Position numbers and translations under genes: made by a program. This document shows positions 1 through 11,619 of a DNA stretch of 64,000 nt, in pieces. Every line of letters begins with the position of its first letter. The first letter of the stretch is position 1. The notes under the pieces are model-generated. The model was not told the origin of the DNA and made no database searches. It saw only the letters and a list, made by a program, of their open reading frames with translations. This stretch comes from Aquarana catesbeiana (lineage: Eukaryota > Chordata > Amphibia > Anura > Ranidae): the NCBI RefSeq assembly GCF_042186555.1, contig NC_133333.1:217489022-217553021 (forward strand), in the 5' to 3' direction.

Positions 1-201
1 CAAGCCGGGACCAGCTTGGCTTTCCAAGCATTTAGAGTGTCTCATCTAAATCACAAGGTACAGAGTGTACGGTACAAAGTGATTTCATACTGCTGGCAGA
101 CACATTCACATTCCCCTCTTCCTGCACATACCTGCATGGGTTCCAGTCCCAGTCTGGTTTTCCCTGGATTCTCCTCACCTGTGTTATATTGTGTTTTGCA
201 G

Positions 202-374
202 AGAAGAGTTTCCGGGAGGTGCAGTGTGAGAAGTACAATGCCTATAACTACACAAACAGACATGGAAACCTCATTGAGTGGATCCCTAAGTACTCAGGTG
301 TCTACCCCCGGGACCGATGCAAGCTCATGTGCAGGGCACGTGGGGGCAGCGAATTCAACGTTTTCCAACCTAAG
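202..374 (+). CDS. adamts8: ADAMTS8-like exon, cysteine-rich domain
   Basis: Internal exon of a secreted ADAMTS metalloprotease; it encodes part of the cysteine-rich domain that follows the first thrombospondin repeat. The acceptor is tttgcag ending at 201 and the donor is gtgaga from 375. The first two bases complete a split codon and the exon ends on a whole codon. The product contains QCEKYNAYNYT, WIPKYSGVYPRDRCKLMC and RARGGSEFNVF, with the regularly spaced cysteines of this domain. From family knowledge, the CEKYNAYNYT and PRDRCKL..CRARG..SEF wording fits ADAMTS8 better than ADAMTS1, 5 or 15. The catalytic domain must lie upstream of the window. An ADAMTS8-like paralogue cannot be fully excluded. 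Confidence 0.87.
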
Positions 375-427
375 GTGAGATTTTGTGAACTGCACTATCA
401 TAAAGTGGGTCCTTTCTTTTCTCTGAC

Positions 428-868
428 TAATGCCCTGTACACACGATTGGTTTTGCCGTCGGAATAAACTCTGAAGGTTTTTACGATGGAGTTCCGACGG
501 AATTCCTCTCAAGCTGTCTTGCATACACACGGTCACACCAAATTCTGACTGTCCAGAACACGGTGACGTACAACACGTATGACGGGACTAGAAAACAGGA
601 GTTCAATAGCCAGTAGCCAATAGCTTCCATCTTGTACTTGCTTCAGAGCATGCGTCGTTTTTGGTACGTCGGAACAGCATACAGACGAGCAGTTTTTCCA
701 ATAGTAATTTGTTCCGTCGGAAAAATATTGAACATGTTCTCTATCTAAGTCCGTCTGAATTTTCGACAGAAAAAGTCCGATGGGGCATACACACAGTCGG
801 AATATACAATGAAAAGCTCCCATCGGACTCTTTCTGTCAGAAATTCCGCTTGTGTGTACGCGGCATTA
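428..868. mobile_element. Fold-back MITE, GCCGCGTACACACG family (copy 1)
   Basis: Long imperfect palindrome. It opens with TAATGCCCTGTACACACG and closes with the inverse CGTGTGTACGCGGCATTA-type end, so almost the whole element can fold on itself. The same ends and the internal 'agccagtagccaatagc' segment recur at 27537 and 32562, and a related copy lies at 24624. No coding capacity. No clear target-site duplication was found, so the superfamily is left open. Confidence 0.75.
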
Positions 869-989
869 CAAGCTACTAATAACTGAATGATTACATGTTT
901 CAAACCCACCATCACCTTTTTATTTCCCTCTTTTCCCTGATACCTGGCTTACAAACATGGTCATCTGTCCACAAACGATATTTGGAGAG

Positions 990-1489
990 TTAAAGGGGTT
1001 GTAAAAGTAAAAGATTTTTCACCTTAATGCATCCTATGCATTAAGGTGAAAAAACATCCGACAATACCGCCCCCCCCCGTTCTATTTACCTGACCCCTTG
1101 AAAGTCTTGCGCTCGCCCCCGACATCCTCTTCGCCACTCAGCCTGGCTGTTGATTGGCTAGAGTGGATGGATTGAAAGCAGCGCAGCCATTGGCTCGCGC
1201 TGCTGTAAATCATATCCAATGACGCGGTGGGCCGGGGGGGAGGGGCCGAATGATACAGTGAGCGGTGTGAGCTGGCTGTATCACAGGAGCGCGCCCGCAA
1301 GCACTCAACACCATGCGAGGGAGCTCGTATAAAAGTGTTGAGTCCTTGCGGGGGGGAGCCGAGACAGCCGCCGAGGGACCCCAGAAGACCAGGTTTGGGA
1401 CCACTCTGTGCAAAACGAGCTGCACAGTGGAGGCAAGTATAACATGTTTGTTATTTAAAAAAAAAAAATAGCTTTAGTGATCCTTTAAA
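990..1489. repeat. MITE-like repeat with TTAAAG/CTTTAA ends
   Basis: Starts TTAAAGGGGTTGTAAAAG and ends GATCCTTTAAA. It shares 'caccttaatgcat' and 'agtataacatgtttgttatt' segments with the repeat at 54336-54878, and the first of these also with 53026-53335, which shows it is a dispersed family. It is inside the intron and has no coding potential. Confidence 0.6.
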
Positions 1490-2385
1490 GTGTATCAAAA
1501 GGCAAAACTTTTTTTTAGTATTGGACGGAGTAGGAACAGGCTTGAATCTCTGTTTTATTGGTGTCTATATCCCTGCTGGGGAGATTTGCTCTCTCAAGTA
1601 ATATTACCAGGACTGAAAGTGATAGAAATATTTAATGACACAGTTGTCACCAGAACAGGAATAAAGGAGAAGTCTTCCAATGCAGACACCTATTCTGGTT
1701 CTAGAAGATTTCCCTCAGATTGGAAAGATTTCCTCTTACTTTCTGTTGTGTCTACAGGACAGGAAGTGAAGAAAAATGTCCCCAATGACACAAATGGCAA
1801 AAAACCCAACAGGGCTTCTACCCCTTCCCTACTCTCCAGAATGAAAATGATTTTGGTTCAGATATGCTAGTCCAGTTCTAGCCTAAGGGGTTCTTAGGCT
1901 AAGGGGTTCTATCTTTCTTTTTTTTTCTATTGAATAAAATAGGGAGGGATGGGGTCATCAATAGGGAGGGGATAAAGCCCTGAATAAGGAATGAATAGGG
2001 CCATTGTAAGGGTTATTACTGCTGCCATTAGGTATATTTGCTCTTGCTTCCTGCCCTCAAAACTAAAAGAAATGAAGTGATTGTAAATCTGTCCAATGGT
2101 GACAAAGTAACAGAAACATTTTTCCTATAGTAGAGTGGTGAAAGGTTGAAACGTCTTCCAGGTTTGTATTTCTGTGTGTGCTTCTGTCTTAGTGACAACA
2201 TTATACTTAGGGTTTTTGTCTGCATCAAACAAAAAAGGGAGGTTATTATCTGCATTCTGCATCTTTTATCAAAATAATTCCTAGGTATCCTGCCATAAAG
2301 GTCCTTGCACAGGCACTTCCAGTTAGGAGGTGATAACTGTCTCTCAACTGTGCTCTTGTCTTGTCTCCCTACGGTCACATATGGG

Positions 2386-2712
2386 CAGGGCTGGACTGGG
2401 ATAAAAATTTGGCCCTGGACTTCATCTAGACCGGCCCACTTTAATTGTGCAAACAAGCACAAAAACAGCCTATAAACTATACGCAATTGTGCAAAAAAAA
2501 CATAAGTAGCATAACATAAGGAGTCCTCACTAACCTCTTTTATTATTTCACTTATTCTCCTCTGTATTTTTCTCATCTTTCTCACATCACTGCGTGAAGT
2601 TGAGGGCGAACCAAGAAAGCCATTACTTTGACAGGCTGTCACTGAAACCAGCCCACTGAGCCATCGGCCCACCGGGAAACTCCCTGTAGTCCCAATGGCC
2701 AGTACATGCCTG
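2386..2712. mobile_element. Non-autonomous hAT element, TSD CATATGGG
   Basis: Begins CAGGGCTGGACTGGG and ends with the imperfect inverse GGCCAGTACATGCCTG. The octamer CATATGGG lies directly outside both ends (2378-2385 and 2713-2720). An 8-bp duplication and CAGG...CCTG termini are typical of the hAT superfamily. At 327 bp it has no transposase. Confidence 0.8.
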
Positions 2713-3155
2713 CATATGGGCTTGCAATGGAGACATCAAGTGGCCATTTCAACGTGCATACTGTCATTATCAGGAACCATGCCAGGGCAATGATGTGCAG
2801 TCAACGCTGGAGCGAGACCATGTAAACATAAAGTGTCTGAAAGAGGATGGAGGAGATCAGCAGCACTGAAATAAGAAAAAAGGTAAACACAAAAACTTTA
2901 AGGCTGGGTTCACATTTCTACGCTGCAAGAACGCACGCAATACCACAATGTGCGAAAACACAAGTGTTCCACTTTAGGGTGCTGCAGTGCCCTTTATTGT
3001 TAATGGCGCCCCCCCGATGCACCTTGCCAACAGACGTTCTTTGTAGCAAACCCCAAGGCATAGTAATGCACGTAATTTGTGGTGCGCTACATTCCAAAAA
3101 AAATAATTTTGGAGCTTTAGGCCCATTCATATAAATAGGCTGCTCTAACACAACT

Positions 3156-3405
3156 GGGTTGATTTACTAAAGACAAATAGACTGTGCACTTTGCAAGAGC
3201 AGTTTCTCCAGAACTTAGTAAATGAGGGAAAGGTCTGCTGACTTCCATTATCCAATAATGTGCAAGCAAAAATTTAGTTTTTTTTTTCTTTTCCTTGCAT
3301 GTGATTGGGTATTCTTTGCAAAGTAAAGCTTCATCTCATTTACTAAGCTCTGGTGCAACTACACTTGCAAAGTGCACAGTCTATTTGCCTTTAGTAAATC
3401 AACCC
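3156..3405. mobile_element. Palindromic MITE, GGGTTGATTTACTAAAG ends
   Basis: A 250-bp element with about 45-bp inverted ends. The left arm runs from GGGTTGATTTACTAAAG to the segment reading TGCACTTTGCAAG, and the right arm is its inverse ending CTTTAGTAAATCAACCC. No open reading frame of note. Superfamily not resolved because no target-site duplication is evident. Confidence 0.75.
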
Positions 3406-3478
3406 TGAGTCCTGTTAAAGTGCAAACCAAATCACATCAACGCACTTGTGTTAATGCACCCAGTCCAAGGGTCTGTTC

Positions 3479-4559
3479 CAGGGGCGTAACTACCACCATA
3501 GCGACCCATGCGGGCGCTATGGGGCCCGCAGCCAAGTGGGGCCCAGTGAGGATGAGAGCACCGCTGGCACAGTCTCCCAGCCAGGGGAAGAGAGAGGAAG
3601 AGGCAAGCTGTGACCTGTGCCCAGTGCAGCGTGACCTGTGCCCAATACAGCATTGCCTGTGCCCAATACAGCCTGGTCTGCCTGTGCCCGATACAGCCTC
3701 ACCTGTGCAGAGGAAGAGGCAAGCCACCCGGATCAGCAGAGAGCTGAATTGCCCGATGTAAGAGCTTTCATTAGAACTTCCAGTGTTCCCGGGGCTCACG
3801 TCACATAGCTCCACCTCTTGGCCCGGCGCCTTTGATAGACAGAACGCCAATCCAATGCGGGACATGTGACATCATCAAAGGCGTCAGGCCAAGAGGTGGG
3901 GCTATGTGACAATGAGCCCCGGGAAGACGGGAAATTCAAATGAAAGCTATTACAGCGGGCAATCCTGCTCTCTGCTGATCCGGGTGGCTTGCCTCCTCCT
4001 GTGCACAGGTGAGGCTGTATGGGGCACAGGCAGACCAGGCTGTATTGGGCACAGGTCATGCTGCATTGGGCACAGGTCACGCTGTATGGGGCACAGGTCA
4101 CACTGTATGGGGCACAGGTCACGCTGCATTGGGCACAGGTCACGCTGCATGGGGCACAGGTCACGCTGTATGGGGCACAGGTCACGCTGTATGGGGCACA
4201 GGTCAAGCTGTATGGGGCACAGGTCATGCTGTATGGGGCACAGGTCACGCTGCATTGGGCACAGGTCACGCTGCATTGGGCACAGGTCACGCTGCATTGG
4301 GCACAGGTCACGCTGCATGGGGCACAGGTCACACTGCATTGTGTACAGGTCACGCTGCATTGGGCACAGGTCACGCTGCATTGTGCACAGGTCACGCTGC
4401 ATTGTGCACAGGTCATGCTATATGTGGCACAGGTCACGCTATATGTGGCACAGGTCACGCTGCATTGACACTAGGGCAGCTGTGGGGGGGGGGCTGTTTG
4501 CAGGGGGGCCCCATACAACATTTTTCTATGGGGCCCTGCTATTTCTAGTTACGCCCCTG
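3479..4559. mobile_element. Fold-back hAT element, TSD GTCTGTTC, with internal minisatellite
   Basis: Termini are CAGGGGCGTAACTA and its inverse TAGTTACGCCCCTG. A perfect octamer GTCTGTTC flanks both ends (3471-3478 and 4560-4567), as expected of hAT. The whole element is a palindrome centred near 3840-3850: segments around cacctcttggcc and ccggatcagcagag recur inverted in the other half. The left arm has only a few copies of a 21-bp motif, while the right arm has about 21. All apparent proteins here are periodic translations of that 21-bp array. Confidence 0.88.
4005..4465. repeat. 21-bp minisatellite, about 21 units
   Basis: Tandem units of the type ggtcacgctgtatggggcaca with a few point variants (cattgggc, catggggc, cattgtgc). 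Because 21 is divisible by 3, several frames on both strands stay open and give repetitive spurious ORFs. Inverse copies of the same motif occur at about 3605-3715 in the opposite arm of the host hAT element. Confidence 0.93.
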
Positions 4560-5090
4560 GTCTGTTCACACTTGTCAGTTTCCCTGAAGAATTTTGCAGC
4601 ATGAAAAAAGTAGTTCTTTCCTGTTCACTGCAGTTTAGTGTGCAGAGTAAAAAGATAACTAATTAATAGTGTTTGTTTTTTAACTTCACAATTGGGACTT
4701 TGGACTTTGGAAAGTGGTTTGATACAGAGGATAAAACTACAGTTTGTATTTCATTTTTAAAATATTACCTTACAGAAAATGATTTTAGAATCAATTAAAT
4801 GCTAAATTTCAGACCCCATGCAGGTGTAGTATGGTGGCTGCAAAACAGTCAGAGCTCAGCAATTTTCTACCCTAACATCTGGAAAACATTTACACAGCTC
4901 TCACATTAAAACTCTGCTGAATGTCAAGCTCAGAATGTCTTATTCAGTTATCCAGATTACTGCACATAGCAGTCTATTACATCAGCCTAGATGTGTGTCT
5001 GTGTTAGGAAAAGCTCACTATACAGATTGTTGGAATCGTCCCAACCTGAATGTAACTGCCAGTTATTAAGTGCATATAGGTTAGACAGTG

Positions 5091-5485
5091 TTAAAGCCAA
5101 AACTTTGTTTTTTTTTATAATTTGGATGGAGAAAGGGAGGATTATAACCAATATCAGTATTTTCATTTTTTTGCCATCTGTGTCCTATTGAGGAGATTTC
5201 TGTTTACTTCCTGTCCCCATAGCCACAACAGGAAGTGAGACCAAATCCCTCCAAAGTGAAGGAAGTACCTGGTTGTACCAGGGTCACCAGAACTAGTGTT
5301 CCTATTGGAATATTTCCTCTTTATTCCTTTTCTGTCAACCAAAAATGTGGCACTTTCAATGATAATGGTAAACAGGACAAATAGAGAGGGTGAGTCTCCC
5401 TAATGGGGGGCGCAGACAGCAATAAGAAGCTAACAGGTACTCTATTTCCTCAAAAAAACGCTTTGATTTTTCTTTTACATATTTA
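5091..5485. repeat. Dispersed repeat related to 20924-21172
   Basis: Shares ordered segments with 20924-21172: a T-run, then ttggatggagaaagggaggattata, a 'cctgtcccca..agccacaacaggaagtgaga' stretch and 'ccagaactagtgt'. A weaker relative is at about 1490-1905. Ends are not sharply defined here. Confidence 0.5.
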
Positions 5486-7099
5486 AATGATACCTGTAAT
5501 TAGAGTGGAACGTGTAACATGTTCCAGCAGCTGAATTCTCTCCCCCGTTTCCTGATGGTGACAACAGTGGGCCATGCCTGAGTAATGTGTATTGAATCAG
5601 CCACATGTATTCTCAATTGAAAGCCTGTGGGGAAGGGTGACAACACAGGAGCATGATTGGGAGACAGGGACAAAGTGTTGTCATATAACAGGAAGTGCCT
5701 GAGCAAGGACCTTTATGGCAAGACCACCTGGTGCACTGAAAAAAGTGATGTAGTGCTTGTAGTAATTTTAGGTTTTTTAACACACATCGGCAATGGATTT
5801 TGCCTTGTCTATGTGTTAGGGCTGCGGTGGAAATTGCTGCCAGTGCAGCCCCACCCAATCTGGTGTGCATGGGCTGTAACAGAGTTAATAATGGAACTAA
5901 GCTAAAGAAAAAGGAGGAAATGAAGTTCAAAGCACCACAAAAATAGAGCCTCAGGGATATAGTACCAAATAAGAAAGGGGGCGATCAAAAAATTATAAAA
6001 ATTACAAAAGTTTATTGCAAAATAGGGTAAACATTAGCCAATACAAAAAAGCAGACACCTCCACCAAAACACAATCTAAAAAGACAACGTTGTCTGATCA
6101 AAGTGAACTATCTAAACACCATCCACATACACTCCACACATACATATCACATAGGCAGAAAGCTGGTATAAATGGGGAAAAAAAGGTGGGGAGGGGAGGG
6201 CGTATGATGCACCACCTCATGGAGATTCATAGACTCAGTAAAATGGGACTAATTGTGAACATCAATGAGCAATGGAAACAGTCCAGCAGCCATAAGTCAG
6301 AATCATGAAAATAGCATTGGTGCAATCCCTCAAAATAAACCCTATAATGGCCAGGCTAGTCAATGTGATGAAAAGTCACCATCAAGGAGCAACCAGAAGG
6401 AGCCATGGACACCAAGCTAATAATAACTGACTATGATCCAGCAATATGTCATTCAGTGGACACCCTATGTAGGTACCGGGAGGGTGCAATAGCCTGCAGA
6501 TGAATTTTGGGCCCGTGATGTTCCAGGTATAGTGGAAAGACTTGCAATTGAGTGTCAAGTCCGTGGTGGGCAAAGTATATTATAGCAGTCTGCAGATGGA
6601 TGTCAAGCCCACACCATCATGGAATGGCAGCAGATGGAAACAGAGTATATTTACGTGTCTGTGTCCATATCTTGGTTGATGAAATTTATAAAGCGAGATG
6701 TCAGTTGTTGGTGTCACCGATATCAGCTTCTGACGGCTCCCATCCGCATCTGTCAGCTCCCCTCGTAATGATAATGTGGCTCCCTGCAGGTATTGATAGT
6801 TCCAATCCAGGAATATGGTGGAGCGACTGTGCTGGGCTAGCCATCCAGGATTTGGGAGTCAACGCTCCTAGCGGTCAGGCAAGTCTATCCACGCCATACC
6901 GTCCGGGCTGCGATGGAAACATGTGGGAGTATGGAAGTCAGGAAGTCCTGATGAAGCTGGGAGGTCCCATCGAAACAAGCTGAACGTCCGGCTTCTGTCA
7001 GACCGGCTGCAGTACACACAAGCCGAATGTTGGCCAGTATCTATTGAACCAGCCAATGCCGTCCAACATTCAGCCCGTGTGTGCGGGGCTTTTCACTCT

Positions 7100-7387
7100 G
7101 TAGAGCTCAGTGAGGAGAGCTCTGAGAGCTGATTGAATGGAAGATACACATCCTCCTTCACACAGCACACAGAAACAGAGCTGAGGCTGTCAATCAGCTG
7201 GAGATCCCTCCTCTGTCACTTTTTTTCTCTTGGTGTCAGGGAAAATTGTTAGAAGTGATTCATTTCTATAGCACAGGAATGAGACATCAGAAAGAAATGA
7301 CACTTAGTGCTCCCAATTGAGACAAGTACATTCCATAGAGGGATATGCTTTGATCATTGCTCATGTCAGAGGTTTACAACCACTTTA
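7100..7387. repeat. Dispersed repeat fragment ending GTTTACAACCACTTTAA
   Basis: The right end reads GTTTACAACCACTTTAA, of the same TTAAAG-terminal type as other repeats in this window. The left boundary is uncertain. No coding potential is seen. Confidence 0.4.
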
Positions 7388-7553
7388 ATTTTGCTTTAAC
7401 AAAGCAAGCTGTAAAAGACTAAAAAGCTGAGCCAGATCTTACTTTTGTTCTGCCAGGAACTCTATCTGTACACAGTATACACTACAGATGAAATATACAC
7501 AGACTGCTTATCTGCCTGTTTATTAGCTTCATGACCATCTCCTTCTCTGCTAG

Positions 7554-7729
7554 GTGATAGATGGCACCCTGTGTGGTCCGGAAAGCCTATCGGTCTGCGT
7601 ACAGGGTCAATGCATTAAAGCCGGGTGTGATCATGTATTGCATTCCTCGAAGAAGCTGGACAATTGTGCAGTGTGTGGAGGGGATGGATCGAGCTGCAGG
7701 AAAATATCTGAATTCTTCAACAAGACCAC
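7554..7729 (+). CDS. adamts8: ADAMTS8-like exon, end of cysteine-rich domain
   Basis: Exon of 176 bp with acceptor ctctgctag ending at 7553 and donor gtaaga from 7730. It starts in phase 0 after the exon at 202-374 and leaves two bases (AC) that join G at 21644 to make a threonine codon. The product reads VIDGTLCGPESLSVCVQGQC, then KAGCDHV, KKLDNCAVCGGDGSSC and RKIS. This is the conserved end of the ADAMTS cysteine-rich domain leading into the spacer. The start VIDGTLCGP and the KAGCDHV motif match ADAMTS8 in my recollection of the family. Intact, with no frameshift or stop. Confidence 0.88.
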
Positions 7730-8504
7730 GTAAGAACTTCTGGGTGGGATCTGCATGCGGGGTCAGGAATTGCTGTGAATTCACACAAAATAGAAACATA
7801 TCAAGTAATTTTGCCATGCTAAAACAGATATTCTCCAGCCGTATCAATTCCCGAATCTGATTTATTAACAGGACGAGTACGGGGACATATATTGTATTCT
7901 GGTAGCTGAATTACATTATTAACTGTAATGATAGCATTCAGAACAGAAATTCATTTTTTTTTACAAGCCTAGTCTACATTTACAGACCAAGCAGTCCAGC
8001 AAAAGTGACAGTTACATTGGTACGGCGTTACGCAGAATGGTGGGTGTAGCTGAACTGCAGTATCAGTGGGAGGGTCCTATAGGGCTATTGCTAAATAATG
8101 CCTGAACCTACTTGCTGTACACACATATGCCACAGTCATTGTAACCACACAATATAATTTAATTATTGTGCCACAAGCAAGAGTCTAACAGACATGTACG
8201 ACGCTCAGCACAATGCTGGAGGTACCGGTAGTGAGTATTAGTGCGTTCCAGCTGGAAAAAAGCCTTGCTTACAAGTCTTGTCCTTCACCTACACCGTAAC
8301 AGTAAAGGAGAAGCTGCAGAGTAATGAGCTAATCTCTTTATCCTTCTGCTCTTCCCTCCTATAAGTATGTCCCTTGTTAGCAAATCAACACTGAAGCACA
8401 ACTAACTGCCACCATGTGCTGCTTCTTCTGCTCCCAGTATGAGCTCTGCGAGAGGCTTATAAGTCAAGTTCAAGTACTTACACTGCTTGCATTAAAACAT
8501 ATAT

Positions 8505-9668
8505 TACTGTTTACCGTTGGGGGTCCCCCAAGGTACTGTCCTTGGACCTCTGCTATTCTCGATCTACACGTCCTCCCTGGGTCAGCTTATAGCCTCCCAT
8601 GGCTTCCGCTACCATTTATATGACGATGACACCCAAATCTATCTCTCTACCCCTCAACTCACCCCAACAGTTTCCTCACGCATCACTGATTTACTAACAG
8701 ACATATCAGCCTGGATGTCATATCACTTCCTCAAACTGAATCTATCTAAAACCGAGCTCTTAATATTTCCTCCCCCACGTGCCCCCTCCCCTGACTTCTC
8801 TGTCAAGATCAATGGCACATCTATCAGTCCGTCTCCACATGCCAGGGTGCTAGGGGTAACCCTAGACTCTGAACTGTCCTTTCAGGCCCACTTCCAATCC
8901 CTGTCCAAATCATGCCGGCTTGCAACATTTCCAGAATACACCCCTTTTTAACCAATGACACCACCAAGCTTCTAATTCTCTCCCTGGTTATCTCTTGCCT
9001 CGACTACTGTAACTCCCTCCTCATTGGATTACCTTTACATAGGCTATCCCCCCTTCATTCTATAATGAATGCTGCTGCAGGACTCATCCACCGTACCAAC
9101 CATTCAGTGTCCTCCACCCCTCTCTGCCAATCCCTCCACTGGCTTCCACTCACCCAACGAATACAATTTAAAGTACTAACAATTTACAAAGCCATCCATA
9201 ACTCTGCCCCCAGCTACATCACTAACCTAGTCCCAAAGTATCAACCAAGCCGCTCTCTTCGGTCCTCCCAAGACCTCCTGCTCTCTAGCTCCCTTGTCAC
9301 CTCCTCCCATGCTCACCTCCAGGATTACTCCAGAGCTTCTCCCATCCTTTGGAACTCCCTACCCCAATCTGTCCACCTGTCCCCTAATCTATTCATCTTT
9401 AGATGATCCCTGAAAACCCTTCTCTTTAAAGAACCCTATCCTGCTCCTAACTAATACACTGTTTTACTTTCTCCATCAGCTCATCCACCACAGCTATTAC
9501 CTTTTGTATCAATTGACCCTCCCTCTTAGATTGTAAGCTCTAATGAGCAGGGCCCTCTTATTCCTCTTGTACCAAATTGTAATGTAACTGTAATGTCTGC
9601 CTTCATTTTGTTAAGCGCTTCGCAAACTGTTGGCGCTATATTAATCCTGTATAATAATAATAATAAAA
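8505..9668 (+). pseudogene. L2/CR1-group LINE, 3' part of reverse transcriptase
   Basis: 5'-truncated non-LTR retrotransposon. Two overlapping frames (8517-8951 and 8912-9406) encode GVPQGTVLGPLLFSIYTSSL, then a reverse-transcriptase motif C written YDDDTQIYLS where YADDT is expected. The C-terminal region follows (LDYCNSLL.GLP, LHWLPLTQRIQFKVLTIYKA). A frameshift near 8915-8950 breaks the reading frame. The 3' end has the family-type tail (gcgctatattaatcctg) followed by an (ATA)n-like tract. A better-preserved copy on the minus strand lies at 35460-37020. Family placement among L2, CR1 and Rex1 is inferred from wording only. Confidence 0.85.
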
Positions 9669-10333
9669 AAAAAAAATAATAATATATTTAATAATATATT
9701 ACTGAATGCAAAGCTTCATTCATGTATGTCTTTAATATCTTCATGGAGCTTTAAAGGTTGTTCTTCCATCAATGTTAACATCTGTGTGGCAAATGAAATT
9801 TTAAAGGTGAACATGGCTTGTTTTGCATCAAGGCACCACATGTTAACGTGCCTAAGGAGCACATGACAACCATTCAGATACTCATATTATGTTTACAGTG
9901 TCAGGTTGGAAATTATAATAGTACTCCAGGCACAGAAACTTTAACTAAAATATACTCCTCAATAGGCACAAAAGATATAAATACATTCTGTGTTCCCCAC
10001 ATTCCTTTGCAAACCCAATTATTACCTTGTAAAAGAAGCAGTGAAATCACTACTGTGCTGTACATAATCTGTGCAGAGAGCAAAACTGTGGGAGGTCCAC
10101 CCACTACAGGCTGCCTGTAGATAACTACAGAAGGGGGCAGAGACAAGACCAGCAATCCCACACAAGGAGAGAGAGCATCAATCACTGGTCTTTAGTACTG
10201 GAAGCTCCAGCACAAAGGCAAACTTTCAGGCTGGATTACTGCACAGATCTGGTAGAAATACACAAAGCGTGCCATGATTAAAGTAAGAATGCATACACCT
10301 CTTGTATTTAGGTAATATTTGCTTATCCTAGTG

Positions 10334-11148
10334 TAGCACCCTCTAGTGTGTGCTAGGTGTTAGTGTAGGTAAATTTATTTTAGCTCAGGGCTAAGTCTGA
10401 ACTGTGAATCTGGGTCAGGGTTTAGTGACTCAGGGCTGATTGTCTCATGCTAGCAGCCTCACTGGTGCCTCCCCCTGTTTTTTGGGGCATTGGAGGATGT
10501 TCTGAACATAGTGGGTGGAGACTAGGAGGAGCTGCTTGGAATATTTATAAGGACCTCAGCCAATCCCCAATAGGGGGCTGGCAGGCCACCTCATAAATAG
10601 GCATGTCATGCCAGCAGGGGCAGTCGGGGGGGGGGGGTGGAGTTTTAAGGAGGCTGTTGGTGGACCTTGAGGGTGCCCCCTAGTCTGGGGGGGTGGCCTT
10701 GTGCCGGGGCTTGGGGGCTTGGCTGGATCCTACCAAAAACACACGGAGGAAGCCTTCCTGGAGGCATGTGAGCAAGGAGAGAAGACAGCAGGAGCAGGTC
10801 AGCACTAGGGGCCTCAGGTTCCTGCCTGTAATGGGGCAACTGGATATAGAGACTGTATATAGCAGGGATCCTCAAACTACGGCCCTCCAGCTGTTGCAGA
10901 ACTACACATCCCATGAGGCATTGTAAGACTCTGACATTCACAGACATGACTAGGCATGATGGGAATTGTAGTTCCTGAACACCTGGAGGGCCGCAGTTTG
11001 AAGACCCCTGGTATATAGGAAGAGTTGCCCTGAAGTTCGTTGTTAAAGTCAATGGGCATCCCATAACCTCCCATCCCTATCCAAGTTATTACCCTCAATA
11101 AATAACAAACACAAAGTCACAGACTATTCTCTGACTCTGGAGTGCTTA
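10334..11148 (+). repeat. Possible solo LTR interrupted by a hAT MITE
   Basis: Starts TGTAGCACCCTCTAGTGTG, contains a TATA-like atatttataagg near 10541 and an AATAAA near 11097. This order of promoter and poly(A) signal resembles an LTR. The 3' boundary and target-site duplication could not be fixed. The MITE at 10863-11010 is inserted in it. Confidence 0.35.
10863..11010. mobile_element. hAT MITE, TSD GTATATAG
   Basis: A 148-bp element starting CAGGGATCCTCAAACT and ending with the inverse AGTTTGAAGACCCCTG. A perfect 8-bp duplication GTATATAG flanks it (10855-10862 and 11011-11018). The inner inverted segments 'ctgttgcagaactac' and 'gtagttcctgaacac' recur in the related element at 34273-34406. 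Confidence 0.9.
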
Positions 11149-11619
11149 TTAAAGCGGGGGTCCACCTATCTATCGTTTTTTTTTAGTTCATTCACAAACT
11201 TTTCTTCTCAGCATTACATACTCACATATTGTGTGTAATATGTCCGCCTGTGTCAGATTTCGTTGGAAAGAATAACTTATATTATTCACTGCAGGCGGTT
11301 TCCATCTTCATTGTGGGCATTTGAAGCCCACAAGCATTTATTTCCTGGATGTGGTGAATGCTGTGCTCCCAGCATTCACCGCTCGTTCCCGCACATGCTC
11401 AGTGGCATCCTGGGAAGCCTGAGACTAGCTCCCAGGAGTCTGGGAGAGGCTAGAAACACGCCTACTCCCACGGGAGGAGAACCAGGAAGTGCAAAGAAGA
11501 ATAGAAAAATAAAAGGTAATTACGGCGATTTAAATTTTTTTAAACAGCATGTCAGCATCTAGGCAAGGAAGAGAATACATACAGATATTGTTCAAAATTT
11601 GGGTGGAACCCCGCTTTAA
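11149..11619. repeat. MITE with TTAAAGCGG/CCGCTTTAA ends
   Basis: Begins TTAAAGCGGGGGTCCACC and ends GGTGGAACCCCGCTTTAA. The same end type is found at 31773-32281 and 53477-53959. Its interior has no coding potential. TTAA at the ends might be a piggyBac-type target, but this is inference. Confidence 0.65.

Larger units (their letters stand above)
375..7553 (+). other. Intron between the first two ADAMTS8-like exons
   Basis: GT...AG intron of about 7.2 kb, phase 0. It contains the separately listed elements at 428-868, 990-1489, 2386-2712, 3156-3405, 3479-4559, 5091-5485 and 7100-7387. The stretches 1490-2385, 2713-3155, 4568-5090 and 5486-7099 hold no convincing gene. Parts of 1490-1905 resemble the family at 5091 and 20924. 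The stretch 5920-6960 looks repeat-derived but could not be classified. Confidence 0.8.

Noticed and set aside
2028..2672. 214-codon minus-strand open frame
   Set aside because: It runs through a hAT element and intronic sequence, with no recognisable domain; judged chance.
3796..4604. Long overlapping open frames on both strands (150-232 codons) with repetitive cysteine-rich translations
   Set aside because: They are periodic translations of the 21-bp minisatellite, open in several frames at once because 21 is divisible by 3.
8041..8500. Possible extra ADAMTS exon between 7729 and 21644
   Set aside because: The split codon AC|G joins 7729 to 21644 exactly and gives continuous spacer sequence, so no exon is missing between them.
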